Source: Limonium bicolor (Eukaryota; Streptophyta; Magnoliopsida; Caryophyllales; Plumbaginaceae). From it: a DNA stretch of 64,000 nt. Positions 33,661-45,842 of the stretch are shown piece by piece. Every line of letters starts with the position of its first letter. Within the stretch, counting starts at the first letter, position 1. The stretch is from the NCBI GenBank assembly GCA_023374045.1, contig CM041776.1, positions 137,395,296-137,459,295 on the forward strand, in the 5' to 3' direction. A model generated the notes under the pieces. That model made no database searches. It was not told where the DNA came from and worked only from the letters and a program-made list of their open reading frames with translations. The translations under genes were made by a program, and so were the position numbers.

Positions 33661-35689
33661 TAATTGGCCTCTTTCCATTGCTGTGTATCCTTTCATTTGG
33701 ATCACTAGCATACATGCGTGTGTCTTCTCTCACTGATATTCAGCTTGAGGTATGATGTGACATGGCTATTGGTAGTACTTAGTGCTCTTTGCACTAGTCT
33801 TTGTAATATTAAGACGTACCAGCCTATATGTCCACAAAGATGATGATTGTCATCCGTGTCTCCTGGTGGTTTTGTTCTGGAGTAACACACTGTTGTAGTT
33901 CTTTTCTTCTTCTTTTTTTTTTTTTACTCACTCGTTTGATATCCATTACATCTTCCCGTATTCCCACTAGATTAATAACTGCACAAGTGCAATACCAAAA
34001 CACTCAGTCATACAGAGTGCAGAGGCGTAAACGCTCAACAGCTAATATCTCGTGAGTCAAACAGATAAGATGTGCGAATTATCTTGTGAGTGGTACATCC
34101 CAAATCCACTGTTCATTGTCTAAGGTATCTGCTATTATATAGCTTTGTCGTTTATCCTTGCGTAGTCACGCGTTTATGTCCATATCATCTGGTAGATTTC
34201 CTCCGGATTGTGAGAGTTTGCTCGATCCTTTTGAGGGTTCTACATATCACTTTTCCATAATGGTTTTTTCTTTTTTTCCTTTGGTTTCCTGTCCTTAGTG
34301 TTCATGTCCTTGAAATGTTTTCCTTGTCTTTTCTGTATACTGTTTACTGCTCTTTGTGTGTTAAAAGTTCTTGATTTCACTAGCCCATTGCTTTAACTGC
34401 GGCTCTTCTCGTCCATCTTCGAGGTAATCCGTCTTACTGTCCCTAGTATGGAGTTGACTACTTCTCGTGTTCCTAACACTACTTGTCTACTTGCATGGGG
34501 TACCGTACAGATACATTACTATTTACCCGACTAACTCATAAATAAGTCTGTCAGGCCCACATGCTCCTATCAGAGTGCGGTCGTCCCATGTCTCGTTTAG
34601 TAAATTGGTAATGTCTGTCACACGGTTGTTGTGAAGTATTCTTTTGTTAATCTCCCTTAGATGGATATCCCTTTTTTTGTCTTCTTCTTGTTTTTTTGTC
34701 TAATAGTTCATGTTATCAGTTATCCTGTAATAAGTGCTATTGCCCTGGTGGCATCAGTGGTAATTTGTATCATAGACTGATATTATTCAACTCGGTGGTA
34801 AAATAAAATTTGTGCTATATTTAGCAAACTTGGTTCTCCTAAATCGATCTCATTGAGTACAACACATATTCCTTTTCTCCCTGTTTATCATAATTACAAC
34901 TCATCCATAGTTCACATTCTTTCCCTCATCCGTTTAATTGGATATATTGCAGATTGCATAATAGCTTGAGCAACTTGGCTCTTCACTTCCAACCACCCTC
35001 ACTGACGGTGGTGCACCTACAAAGGGTATGCTTGTCCACAAGGACTAAACATTTATCACTGGTAGTGATTAGCATTAAATGCGGGTATACACTGATGGTA
35101 TTTGGCTAATAAGCCATGTCTGAAAGTTCTCGAACAATCAAACTGGTGTGGTTTACAATCACAGTGGATGTATAGTTTCTCCAGTTGCAGTGGTTGGACT
35201 AACGGTCCTTCCAAAGTTGCATAGGTTTCTATTCTCAGGGTTTGTATGAAAACGTTTGAAAAACACATTTTTTTTATACATATAATAAAAGACTAAAAAG
35301 TAGTAGTTGTTGCAGTTGCATTTGTAGTTTGTTGTGCTGTTGCTGCACTTGCTCTGTCAAGTGCGCAAGGCAGATGGAAATTTCAGTGGTTTACTTGTCA
35401 TAGCGCTTGCAATAGTAAGTGCGCCATGCAGGTGGAAATTCTGGTTCAACAATCACTGGTCTCATTGACTCTGTGTCATCAAGTATGGCCTACATGATAA
35501 TGTAAGCTTTAACATCCTGTCCATATATATAATCCGTCAAGATTTCAAGGTCACTCGCATCGAGTTCACATAAACCCAAAAGTCATACAAAAGGCAAGTG
35601 GTCAATGACACACTCCCACATACTTATAACATAGCTCCTTCTAATACCCCAAATAAGTACACAACATAGTAAGTAAAAGTCTTCCACCA
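33661..35689 (-). other. Element D non-coding internal region
   Basis: About 2 kb with no recognisable gene. At 33987-34035 lies a 49-base block identical to the opposite strand of element E at 43668-43716. At about 35366-35450 a roughly 60-base unit (AAGTGCGC...GCAG(A/G)TGGAAATT) is repeated once. The plus strand is T-rich with runs near 33907 and 34267. Confidence 0.6.
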
Positions 35690-35862
35690 GCGGTCTCTTG
35701 GAGTTCAGGGTACTCAAGCCTATCTACTCCCTTGCCTCTCTAGGCTCCAGCATCAGTAGATCTCTGGCCATTCTGACCGCCTCGTGGTACTCCAGATACT
35801 CCAACTGAGGTCTTCTGAGTATTCTTTGGTGGTCTGTAATTACGGAACTCAGGGTTCATCCA
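35690..35862 (-). pseudogene. gag: Element D gag, C-terminal exon beyond the E insertion
   Basis: After removal of E the zinc-finger exon (ending ...GHREFEYW) continues here as MNPEFRNYRPPKNTQKTS, then GVPRGGQNGQRSTDAG, a TAG, and RGKGVDRLEYPELQETAGG. The tail aligns with element C's KPPKTAQKTLTEGSG, GGQGGQTSTD and KGKGVDQ at 61421-61603, showing that C and D share a Gag type. Downstream of it D has no AlkB or protease. Confidence 0.75.
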
Positions 35863-38800
35863 TGAAATACCCCAAACTTAAATATAGGGATAAAATTTAT
35901 CTAATACGTATTTAAGGACCTAATGGTACCTAATTAATACTAGTAAGGAAAAACAAATCCAAAAGAAATAAAGAAACGCTTAAAAAGCGGAAAACGCTAA
36001 ATAAGCGTTAAATAACCATAGGAGGTATGAGACCTCAGTTAGAGTATTATATGGATTTTGAAGGTTTAATAAGACCTAAATAATATATGGGAACAAATCC
36101 CGAAGAAAAAGGATCCTTAAAACGGATTAAAAATCACTAACGAACCTTGAAGCGCGTTTTTCGAGGTAACCAAGAAAACATGACTTTAAGCGGGTCAAAT
36201 AGACTCGTAACAATTTTGGTCAACTAAATAATCATTAATAAATATTAGTGAAGCTTTAGAACCAATAAAATCAGTAAAACGAGAAATTAGTAAAAACTGT
36301 CAAAAACGGGAAGTTGTGGGGTAGGAACATAAATAACACAAACTTATGTGTCCACTTTTAAAATAAAAAGCAAAGTGTGTGGGTGTGTGCAGTGGGGGTG
36401 TCCGATTTGGGCCTCTCTCTCACTCTCCTCACTTATCTAATATGTACAAAAGACAAAAATAATAAAAGTAACCCCACTCACCTTTATTCTCACTCTCCTC
36501 CATTTCATTCTCTTCACTCACGTAGAGCTCACCCTCCTCCTCTCTATTTTCTCCTTCTTGACCGATAAAATGGTGAAATGAGAGACCCCCACACAAACCC
36601 AACTTCTCTCCTCTTGTAACCCCCTCAAATCTCTTCCAAAAATTATAAAAAGTATACCATTGGAATCCTCTTATCAAGAGCTACATTTCCATCCTTTCAA
36701 AATTCGAAAACCAACATTTTCGTTTTTATGGGTATGTCCCATTTGGAACTTCAAGGCCACCATTAGAAGGCCCTCCTTGTCCTTGTTCTATTGAGGTAAA
36801 AATATTCTTAAAACTCCATCTTTTTCTAGCCTCAAGGGCAAAACGAAAATGTAAACTAAAACCCTTGCTTGCTTTTTCATGCTAGCCGATTTTGGCCTTG
36901 TTGGTGGAGTTGGAATTTTGTTCTTGAGCCACTCCGAACTTCACTTACACCCTTGCAAGGTAAGGAATTTTCTAAACCCTAAAACCACATTAAAGCTTAA
37001 ATAATGTTAGGGTTAATTTTTAGTATTGAATGGTGTATTTAAGAATGGGTTGTGATGTTAGATTGGTTGAGAGACTAAAACCGGTAGAGAGAAGGAAGGA
37101 GGAAGAAGCAAGAAGAACAAAGAAAATCTAGAAGAAAAACAAGGTAATTAAACTCACCCTTGTGTAGTCTTGTATATGTATGTGTAACAGATTTTAGAAG
37201 TTTGAAATGAGTTGAAATGGTATTGTGTAGTAATGTATTGTGCAGGAGAATCTAAGTGCTTAAAACCGTTGAAAGACATGTAAAATGTATCGAAACTTAG
37301 TTGGGTATCGGTTGTTGAGTGCAGGAATTTTTAGTAGTGTTTTAGTATTGGTAATTGTGTATGGGAGCTTGTATATTGATGTTGTGTATAAAAAGGTGAG
37401 ATGATGTTAATGTGTGAGGAAACATTGTGGTGAGAGTGTATAAAATATAGGGGAGATAATGGAAAATTTGCCTAGGATTATAACACTTAGTGAACCAGAA
37501 ACTAGGTGACTAATAGGTGTTGTAAGATTTTGATAGAGAAAGAAAAAGATAAGGGTAGATTGGGGGAGATAGATAATGTATTGTGATGTACTAGGAACTC
37601 TAGAAATGACATTAGAAGAGGTAGTTAGAGAAGGGGAGAGTAAGTGTCAAAATCTGTAGCAAAGTGTATTAATATGCATTGGAGAAGTTAGGAAGGATTA
37701 ATGTGCAAGAATTGGTAAAAAGAGTGTTGCTTGGGTATAGGTACTGCAATGGCTTGGAAATGTATTTGGGATGCAAAGGATGGTATTGGTAGTAGGAGTA
37801 TTGAGTGTAAAAAGTTAGAACAAAAATCTGTAGCATTGAAGGATGAAAATCTGTGGTAAGTGTGGAAAGGAAGTGATGAAATGCGTAAGTTGATTGATGG
37901 ATTTAGTAAAGAATTTGGTGGATGAACTAAGGCATTTGGAGGGCCTAGGTAGTGTTTAAACATGTGGATTACATGTAAGAAGATTGGAGAAATAATGGGT
38001 AAAGTATAGAACTGAAAACAGAAGTAAAAATGCAAATACTGGGCCGGACCGAACTTGCGACCGGACTTGCAAGTTTGGTCGAGCCCAGATTTACAAAGAC
38101 GGGAATGCTTCTGGGATGGACCGAACTTGCGACCGGACTTGCAAGTTCGGTCGGACCAGAAATTCTCCCGTCAGTAACCTTCTAGAATGGACCGAACTTG
38201 CGACCGGACTTGCAAGTTCGGTCGGCCAGAAAATTTCCGTCGAGTAAGCTACTGGAATGGACCGACTTTGCAACCGGACTTGCAAGGTCGGTCGGGCTAA
38301 AATTTTCACATACAAAACTTACTGGAATGGACCGACCTTGGGACCGGGCTTGCAAGGTCGGTCGGCCCTGTAATTCTCCAGCGTAATTCCTTACTGACTT
38401 GGACCGAACTTGCGACCGGACTTGCAAGTTCGGTCGAGTCATACAAAAAAAAATTTAATTTAACTAAATTAAATAATAGTTATATATATATATATATATG
38501 TATACCCACCTATACATATGTGCATATATAGGTAAGTAAACCATTGTTAAGTAATTAGGAGTAAGTAAACAAAATGTAAGTATTGTAATGCAAGACTTAG
38601 TAAGTATGGATTAGTAAACGTAAGAGTAATCGGGTTAAGTTAATAATAGATAGATTAATCATTCTTCAACTGTATGTATATATAATAGGATTTGATTGTG
38701 AAACACCGGAGGAACGTTGGGATACAAGTACAAACGGTGAAATGTATGATTTCTTCATGCCCTGTATCCTAATCTGGTTACCCTGATTTGTGTGCTTATT

Positions 38801-40120
38801 TGACCACCTAAATAAGATAAATGCATGAATCGGGATATATTTGCACTTACCTGTGCTTGACTTATGTGTGCTTGATATTTATTGTCTTGAGCAACTAGTT
38901 TGTATAATTCATGAAATATATGAATGATGATGAATGGTATTCGAACCGTATTGTACTTGTGTAATGTATTGTACCTCGTATGATGTGTATATGGGTATTG
39001 TATTATTGTGGCTTGAATGTTGACTTTGCTAATTCCTAACTACCTAACTCCTAACTTAAGTGAGTAATTGGAATGAGTAGAGTAGAAGTCTGATATTAGT
39101 TTGGCCACGCGTGAGGATGAGGAGACACAAAAGGTTGGATCGATTCCTGGTTCGTAAGTGGTCCACGGCCCAAATCCTTAAAGTGGGTAGCATCCTGGAT
39201 TAGTGAACCAGTAAAGCCTGGTGGTGGGATGGTGTAGCCCTGCCCAGAGGTCATACCGGTTAACATGAGTAAGAGTAAGTAAGTAAATGTATGAGTTCGA
39301 GTATGAGTCTGAGTATGTATGCGTATGTATGGAGTAACGAGTAAAAGAGTAATCTCCACCCGATTAACCCGGGTGGACCAATGAAGCTAACAAGTATTGC
39401 ATATTGTGGATGTAATGTGTATGTGTAAATCGGAAGAAGGTAAGTATGTATTGGATGGTTGTATTGATTCCTTGTATGAAATGAAGTGTATGTATGTATG
39501 CGTGCGTAAGTATTATTGTACTGTGTATAAGGCATGTATGCAGGTATGTTGAATGAAAATGAACTCATGTATTCGACCAAGTGGTCGGCGTACCTCACTA
39601 GTATGCGGGGTATGCGGTTATCATGCGCAGCGAAAAGCTGACCCCCTAGGGGGAACGTTTTTAGTGTGCAAGTACCCGAAGCGGATGTGGTCAAGGTAAA
39701 GAGACCGGCGGCACAACCTTGTATCTAGAAGTAAGTAGTTGTGAGGAATGGGTAGTGGTAGTCTCCTAGTGAGTATGAATGAGTTTGGAAGAGGTATTAT
39801 TTTGTATAAGGATCTTAGTAAACTCGGTGTATGGTATTGTAATTATCGAGCCTATGGAGCTTGTATGAAATGGAGTATTGTAATGAATGTGAGTTCTAGT
39901 ACTGATGTCGGGTAATGGTATTGAGTATGTATCGTAAGTTGTAGTACTTGGGATTCCGGTCCATCAGACCGATGCTGTATGTAGTAGCCGTAGCCTGTTT
40001 GTCACGTGGGTAACTAACGGCATTGTATCACCCTCATTATGTAAGTATGTATCCGCTGCGTGTAACTGATGTGTAAGGAGATTGTACGGTAAGCATTCTA
40101 TTAATAGTAGGGGTGTTACA
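35863..40120 (+). repeat. Element E 5' LTR, 4258 bp
   Basis: It begins TGAAATACCCC and ends GGGGTGTTACA, followed by AAAAC and the primer site. Bases 36101-36260 align with element A's LTR (CCCGAAGAA, CGAACCTT-AAGCGCGTTTTT, CTTTAAGCGGGT). A CT-rich stretch at 36409-36560 and an ATTATAAAAAG word (36647-36657) may mark the promoter region. A hairpin array is at 38046-38435, a TA repeat at 38481-38498 and many GTATG-type words at 39.2-39.6 kb. No gene. Confidence 0.9.
38046..38435 (+). repeat. Element E 5' LTR hairpin array, six units with 70-72 bp period
   Basis: Units start at 38046, 38118, 38189, 38259, 38329 and 38401. Consensus arms are GGACCGAACTTGC and GCAAGTTCGGTC around GACCGGACTT. Units 4 and 5 use arms GACCTTG or GACTTTG with AAGGTC instead of GAACTTG with AAGTTC, so pairing is largely kept. 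The array repeats in the 3' LTR (48067-48457). Confidence 0.9.
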
Positions 40121-40125
40121 AAAAC

Positions 40126-40153
40126 TGGTATCAGAGCGAATTATCGCTCTGAT
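40126..40153 (+). promoter_or_regulatory. Element E primer-binding site within a palindromic hairpin
   Basis: TGGTATCAGAGCG begins five bases after the LTR. The arms ATCAGAGCGA and TCGCTCTGAT (40130-40153) enclose ATTA. The tenth stem pair is A-T here. Confidence 0.9.
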
Positions 40154-43100
40154 GACGGAAATACCGAGTTTAGGAATGCCGTTAGGACTTAGAAGCTTAG
40201 GGCTAAGGGTGAGAGTTAGCATTTGAGATATGCTAGTAGGAACTACCGTGAGTACCGGATACTTGCAATACCAGACCCGCCCTCCACTAACCCTATTGTA
40301 TAACTTGGGAAAAGGACGCCAGAGAGAGGAAAGCCCTCTCATACTCGGAAAACACGATCTGGCAGTAATGAGATATTCCTACAAGAGGAAAGAACCTGAC
40401 ATTTAGTAGATTCCAAGAAATGGAAGACCCGGAGATGGATCCCGGTTGAAAAAAACAACACCCGCGCTTAATAGCGGTGGAATAAGCACTCCAGCCACGG
40501 GGAGGCTACAACTTACAACAGCAAGGGGCGACATGCTTAGCAGTCGCGAAACCTAGCTAGTCACACCAACAGCAGGAAGAGAAGCACTAATCGTGCAATG
40601 GAATGAAAAGGGAGCAGCATGGAACCGAGACACAAGTCTACGGGATAGTAATACTTGAATAATACCACCAACGGTATGCTAGCTGACGAAGGACATAGTC
40701 GGAAGCGTTAAACTCCAAAGCTACAACGCCACTAAGGTTGCAATACCTGGCCAATATAGCTCAGACAACTACAAGAACAACCATGAGATATAATCCAGTA
40801 GGACTACAAGAGTAGTGCCTAAACAAGGAAGGCTCAGTGACCACCACAAATGTGTGGGAACGAGCCACAAGGAACGACACTGAACCAATTAGAACGGGAA
40901 CCTCCAAGGAGTGGAGAAGTACCCAGATCCACGACAAACATGTCAAGATGCCCAATGGGAAGCTACCTAGGAATTGAGTCATACCAATTATAGATCAATA
41001 AGATCGAGGGAAAGAGTCAACAAGACAAACAAATACGAGTGGAACCACACCGTGATCGGTATAGGGAGACTCGAAAAACCCCAGTACCAAGCACTGCCAC
41101 GGCAAGTGCAGTAGTAAGAGACATGAATATGTGAAGGAGCACTAACACGTCACAAAGTACATAGTAATGTACGGTGACCGTAATGAAAACAACTATAGGA
41201 TCACACATCCTAACAACTAGAAGTATGGAACCTTGGGAAGGCTTAACGGCCCGACCACTGTACTTAGTACATACCAGTCGGCGAGAAACTAGACTTGGTC
41301 AAGACCTCAACATGGCTATGCCATGCAGAACATCTTTTAACACCGAACCATTATTTTCAAACAAGTTTCTTTCAAAACACAAACCTTCTTTTAAAAACTT
41401 GGATTTTAAAACCAAACCAACAACATTACGGTGAGTATCATGAAAATGATACAAGAGGAGTTGACAATAGAATGCTTCACCTAGGCGTGTGACGAACACT
41501 ACGAGTGTACCCAATTACGGGATGTGGGACAACCGCACTCCGAAGGAGCTTGCGGGCCTGACATATAGTTGGGTAAGTGGTAACGTATCAACATGGTACC
41601 CCACGTATGTATACATGTAGTGTACGACACACGGGAAGTAGTCAACTCCGTTCTACGGATCATGAGTAAATTTAACCAAAACAACTGGACACCATAGACA
41701 ATCAAGGAGAAGGAAACTCAGCTAAGTAACAAGTATAAAGAACTTAGAGAATCCATCTGAAGATAAGGAATGAGGATTAAGAAGCACAAAGAGCGCCGAC
41801 TAGTAAGCATAGACATTGGATATGTCTGAAAGACATCAAGTAAATACACGACAGCTGGAAAGCTACCCAGCCTAAACACAGTAAGGCAAAAGCCTAACGT
41901 GACACCACAACGATCAACAAACGGGACGGAGTTCCCAAGAACAACTACAAAAACTACCAAGGAACATAATCCATCATCAAAGAGGACACTAACACCTAGT
42001 CTCAAGCACTAGGAGCAAGTATAGATGGTCTACCCAAGAATGGGAGACGTTGCAACCCTAAGAGGGATAACTCAAACTACAATACCACAAGGCGGTATAG
42101 TAGACACAACATATCATATACACTAGCCGGATGTAACGGCATGATTCAACAGCACTCAGGAGCAATCCTTGAAGGGTGTCTGAATTGCAACAGTCGAACA
42201 ACAACGACACGATAAAAGCACGGAAGTTAGAACGAACACTCGGTTAAGACACCGAAGGGATTCACTTAACAGGAAATGCCCTAAATTACTAGGAGGCACT
42301 AATTAACACCAGAGGGCCTAAAGGGTCTCCTATGAACGGAAGCGTGATGCCACGACTTACCATGAAGCCCAATAATATCTCCAACCTATGACGGTATATA
42401 TGGAGTGGAAACATGTATAAGCAGCTTACAAAGAGCATAGCTTGCAGCAATACGGCTCAGAAGCGTAAACCAAATACGTTATATAGACTTAAACGGTTGC
42501 AAAACACCACCAATTATTAACAAGACCTGCAAGAGATATTGCCGCGTACGACAAGAAATCAACAACTGGACCATCGATCCAAACCCAACCTTATGAGTGG
42601 CTTGGAGTAATGGCCAACTCAGTGTCACTATCACTAGAGCATCAGCCTAGTATACAGTTGAAGCTTTTAATTACCTTCATGCCTTATGCAGCAATGGTAG
42701 CACAGAGGCATAAGAATCATGATAATGCCAACATTGGCCTAGTCCACACTTGGACACCACGAGAAACCCAAGGGGAGGTACCCCTCGTTAGCCAAAGACC
42801 ACCAATGTGGTGAAGATGTGAACCTTAGAAAGGCTTCCATCTACTATAACAATAAAACCACGCAATAGATATTGCCAAGGGGTGATGGAATAAGGAAATG
42901 ATTTCCAAACCATTACGACTTAAAGGAGTAAGCATGCTCCATAAGCACCCAAACATGTGGTGGACCATTGTGTAAACACCAACATAGCAAACCTTGTCAT
43001 TAGACCTATGAGTGGAGACAAACCCCTCAACAAGAACTTTCATTATCAATGACAAAGTACTCTTCAATTGGAGAACGGGACCAGAAAACCCTTGAAGCTT

Positions 43101-44410
43101 CATGGGATGTCCTGGTGATGTACATACAAGAATAAAACCGCACAGCTAGAGCATATAACCAATGCTCAGCTTTGGGAGGACAGTAATTGTCAAAAAAAAT
43201 CAATGTGAGTGCACATTGCACACCATGAATGACCAACGCTCAAGAGAGCTTGTAACCCGGTAAATTGCTTTATCCTTGGTCAACCAAGATACTTGGTAAA
43301 TTGTATCACAAATGATGATAGAATGTGAGGTAAGTAACCCACACATAAAACCTAAGTGGAATAAGACATCTCCACATTGGGAAGATAATAAGATTCCGTA
43401 TGCTACGACAACCGTCATACACACAAACACAGGAAACTCCTAGTGTATTTACACCATAAGGAAATGGTGCCAATGACAATGTCACTAAGTAAAAAGGAAC
43501 TACCACAGTAACAGAAACAGTAAAAACAATGTTGTACAATGAGTAAGAATACAGTGCGCAACAAGCGACCGCTATGAGAGAAGTAGTAGTAAGCAATGAC
43601 ACGAGAGTATAAGTATGAGATGACACACAGAAATATTCTTTCCTATCACATAAGTGACTTACTGTCAAGCGTTTACGCCTCTGCACTCTGTATGACTGAG
43701 TGTTTTGGTATTGCACCTGCGCAGCTAATGATCTAATGGGATGGCTAAGGATAAAGAGAATGGAAACAGTTGTAAACCCTTATTTTCACCAACAAACATG
43801 GCACAAGCCAATTAAGCAAGCTTAGCAACAAACCGTGCGGCCTAAGGCCAAAGAAGCACGAAGAGTGCGAAACACACCTAACAATCACAGATGTGAATTC
43901 CAATGGAATAAAAGAGTGAAAGGAGACTTAAGAAAGTCAATAGGACCGACGCATATCAGTGCAAGGTCATACAAGTAAAGAACACTTGTACTGAACCAGA
44001 GAACTGGTGTAATCCAGGAGCTATTGACAACAGAGAAAGCGCTATAACTAAATAGTGGCTTAACCTCGCCCGGCAATAAGTCGGAGGAACTTAACGAATA
44101 ATCGTGGAAGCACGAATAGCATGTGCAGTAGATTACCAGAGAGCTGGTTATAAATCTTAAACTCATTGAGTTCAACCACGGTAAAAGAATACCGCATTTG
44201 TCTAGTAAACCTTATTCCCATAATAGACGGATAAAAAGGTGGTGATGTATAGCACATTAATGATAACACGAAGGGTAAGTAACCCAAGCTATCAGGGGTC
44301 GCGCAGCAGAAGCTAGTGGGCCCTAGCTAGGAGACAATATACCTAGTAAGTATAATAGAATGGCTATTAATGCCTTGAAGCCGGTTAGGCTAGAACTGAA
44401 TTAATTATGA
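40154..44410 (+). other. Element E non-coding internal region
   Basis: More than 4 kb without a recognisable gene. Frames are short on both strands and none resembles gag or pol. The first 220 bases align with the start of element B's interior (AATACCGAGTTTAGGAAT, ACGCCAGAGAGAG and GATCTGGCA in order). The plus strand is rich in A with many CAACTA- and GGAAC-type words. The 49-base block shared with D is at 43668-43716. Confidence 0.7.
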
Positions 44411-44480
44411 GTTAAAGAAACTCATATAGGAATTTTTGGTGCAAAGACTAAACCATTGGTATGGTTAAGATCCCTTTGAC
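44411..44480 (+). pseudogene. Element E remnant of chromodomain start
   Basis: One frame reads ETHIGIFGAKTKPLVWLR, which aligns with ETPLRILDTKT...VRMVK of element A. About 90 bases later come the internal hairpin and second polypurine tract, the same order as at the end of pol in A and C. The match is short and decayed. Confidence 0.5.
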
Positions 44481-44573
44481 CAGAGCATATTGTATAGTAT
44501 ACGGTAGTGAAGTTAAACACTTCAGTTTGCCCAGACTGATTAAACCAAAGTTTAATAATAATAAAATATGGTA

Positions 44574-44610
44574 GATTACGTGGGCGTAATCCCTTTTAAG
44601 GGGGGTAGAG
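44574..44610 (+). promoter_or_regulatory. Element E internal second polypurine tract with hairpin
   Basis: The hairpin GATTACG-TGGG-CGTAATC (44574-44591) is followed by CCTTTTAAGGGGGGTAGAG. It lies about 1.2 kb before the 3' tract, farther than in the other elements. Confidence 0.78.
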
Positions 44611-45222
44611 CGAAAACCGCTTAATGTAAGTTTGTGAAAAAAAACACATAAACCATGATGTGCATAGCACAAATGAGAACCAAATCGATGATTGATACTA
44701 TGTTAAATAAACATAAGTACTCATTCATATTGTAATTATGGTAATTAGGCATTAGACATGCAAATACCAGGGGGATGGATATATCTTGTAACACCGATGT
44801 AAGAGTATTAGTAAAAGAAAGTAACGAGTAGTGGACGGAGCTCCACAAGTATTGTAACCTTTGAAGAAGTAGTACGAAATGAATGAGGATAGTAGATGAA
44901 TGAAGTTATGAGTAGTGGAATCGTAAGTAAAATATTTGAAACAATCGAAGTCAACTAAATCTTATAAGTGTAGTATTCCTTAGTTAGAATATAGGAGATG
45001 ATGGTGAGTAATGGATGGAAGTAGTGAAGGTGATGAAACGAGCATTTAGGTATTGAACCACGGAGTAAAGCATTTGGGAAGTAGTAGAGTGAGGATGATT
45101 GATGGATTGATTCCATCCCTTGGAGATGTATGAATTCGTAATCACGACTAGAAAGAGTAAAAAGATAGAAAATGAAAACAATTAAATTATTTGTTTGGTT
45201 GAACCTGATGTGGGAAGTCGAA

Positions 45223-45302
45223 CTTGATCCTGATCAGATCAAGGGAAACCGAACACAAATTGGGGTGGAAAGATAGTTCAACACTGATGCTGATCACATC
45301 AG
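45223..45302 (+). repeat. Two related hairpins near the 3' end of element E
   Basis: CTTGATC-CTGATCA-GATCAAG (45223-45243) and CTGATG-CTGATCA-CATCAG (45284-45302) share the loop CTGATCA while their arms differ and still pair. Confidence 0.6.
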
Positions 45303-45808
45303 GGTCGAATGATTCTTGAAGCTCCCCTCAAGTGGTCACAAGAATCACACATAGGATAGAAGTAATGAACATAAATTGGAATTTGGAGTTGTATGTTTTA
45401 GAAGGATTTCTATGTAGCCGTGGGGAAGGATTTTCCTTAGACTGGAGACTAAGTATTTGTTGGAAGCTGGTACAGGAGAAGATAGTAGTATATTACGTTG
45501 TATTATTCCTAGGGCAGCGGGACATAGAGGAGTCCCGTGTCTAGAGGACCTGAGCACCTACGGGATTGGAATGTGTATTGCATTGCTTTGGGAATAGCCT
45601 TGCACTGTATGTATGTATAAATTGGTAATGAGGAACCGGATGGTCGGTAGTAATGCAGATTGGAGTGATTATTGTGCATTAGTATGGTATGGTATGGTAT
45701 AGTATGTAGGAACCTTGAGTACGGATTTGGGATTGTAAGAGGAAGAAGTATGGCTTTGGTATTAGACACGTAAGAATGAGTAAGCATTGTAAACCTATAA
45801 CCTCGAAC

Positions 45809-45842
45809 AACTTTGAGGACAAAGTTCTTAAGGGGGGTAGAT
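45809..45842 (+). promoter_or_regulatory. Element E 3' polypurine tract and preceding hairpin
   Basis: AACTTTG-AGGA-CAAAGTT (45809-45826) is followed by CTTAAGGGGGGTAGAT and the LTR start TGAAATACCCC at 45843. Confidence 0.88.

Noticed and set aside
38046..38435. CRISPR-like regular repeats
   Set aside because: This is a plant LTR; the units diverge, spacers are related to each other and the array is duplicated in both LTRs. It is a tandem hairpin array.
43306..43716. A 136-codon minus-strand frame in element E and a 75-codon frame in D sharing residues QYQNTQSYRVQRRKR
   Set aside because: The shared residues come only from the 49-base identical nucleotide block; the frames are antisense to the elements and differ outside it. 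Nucleotide-level conservation is the better explanation.
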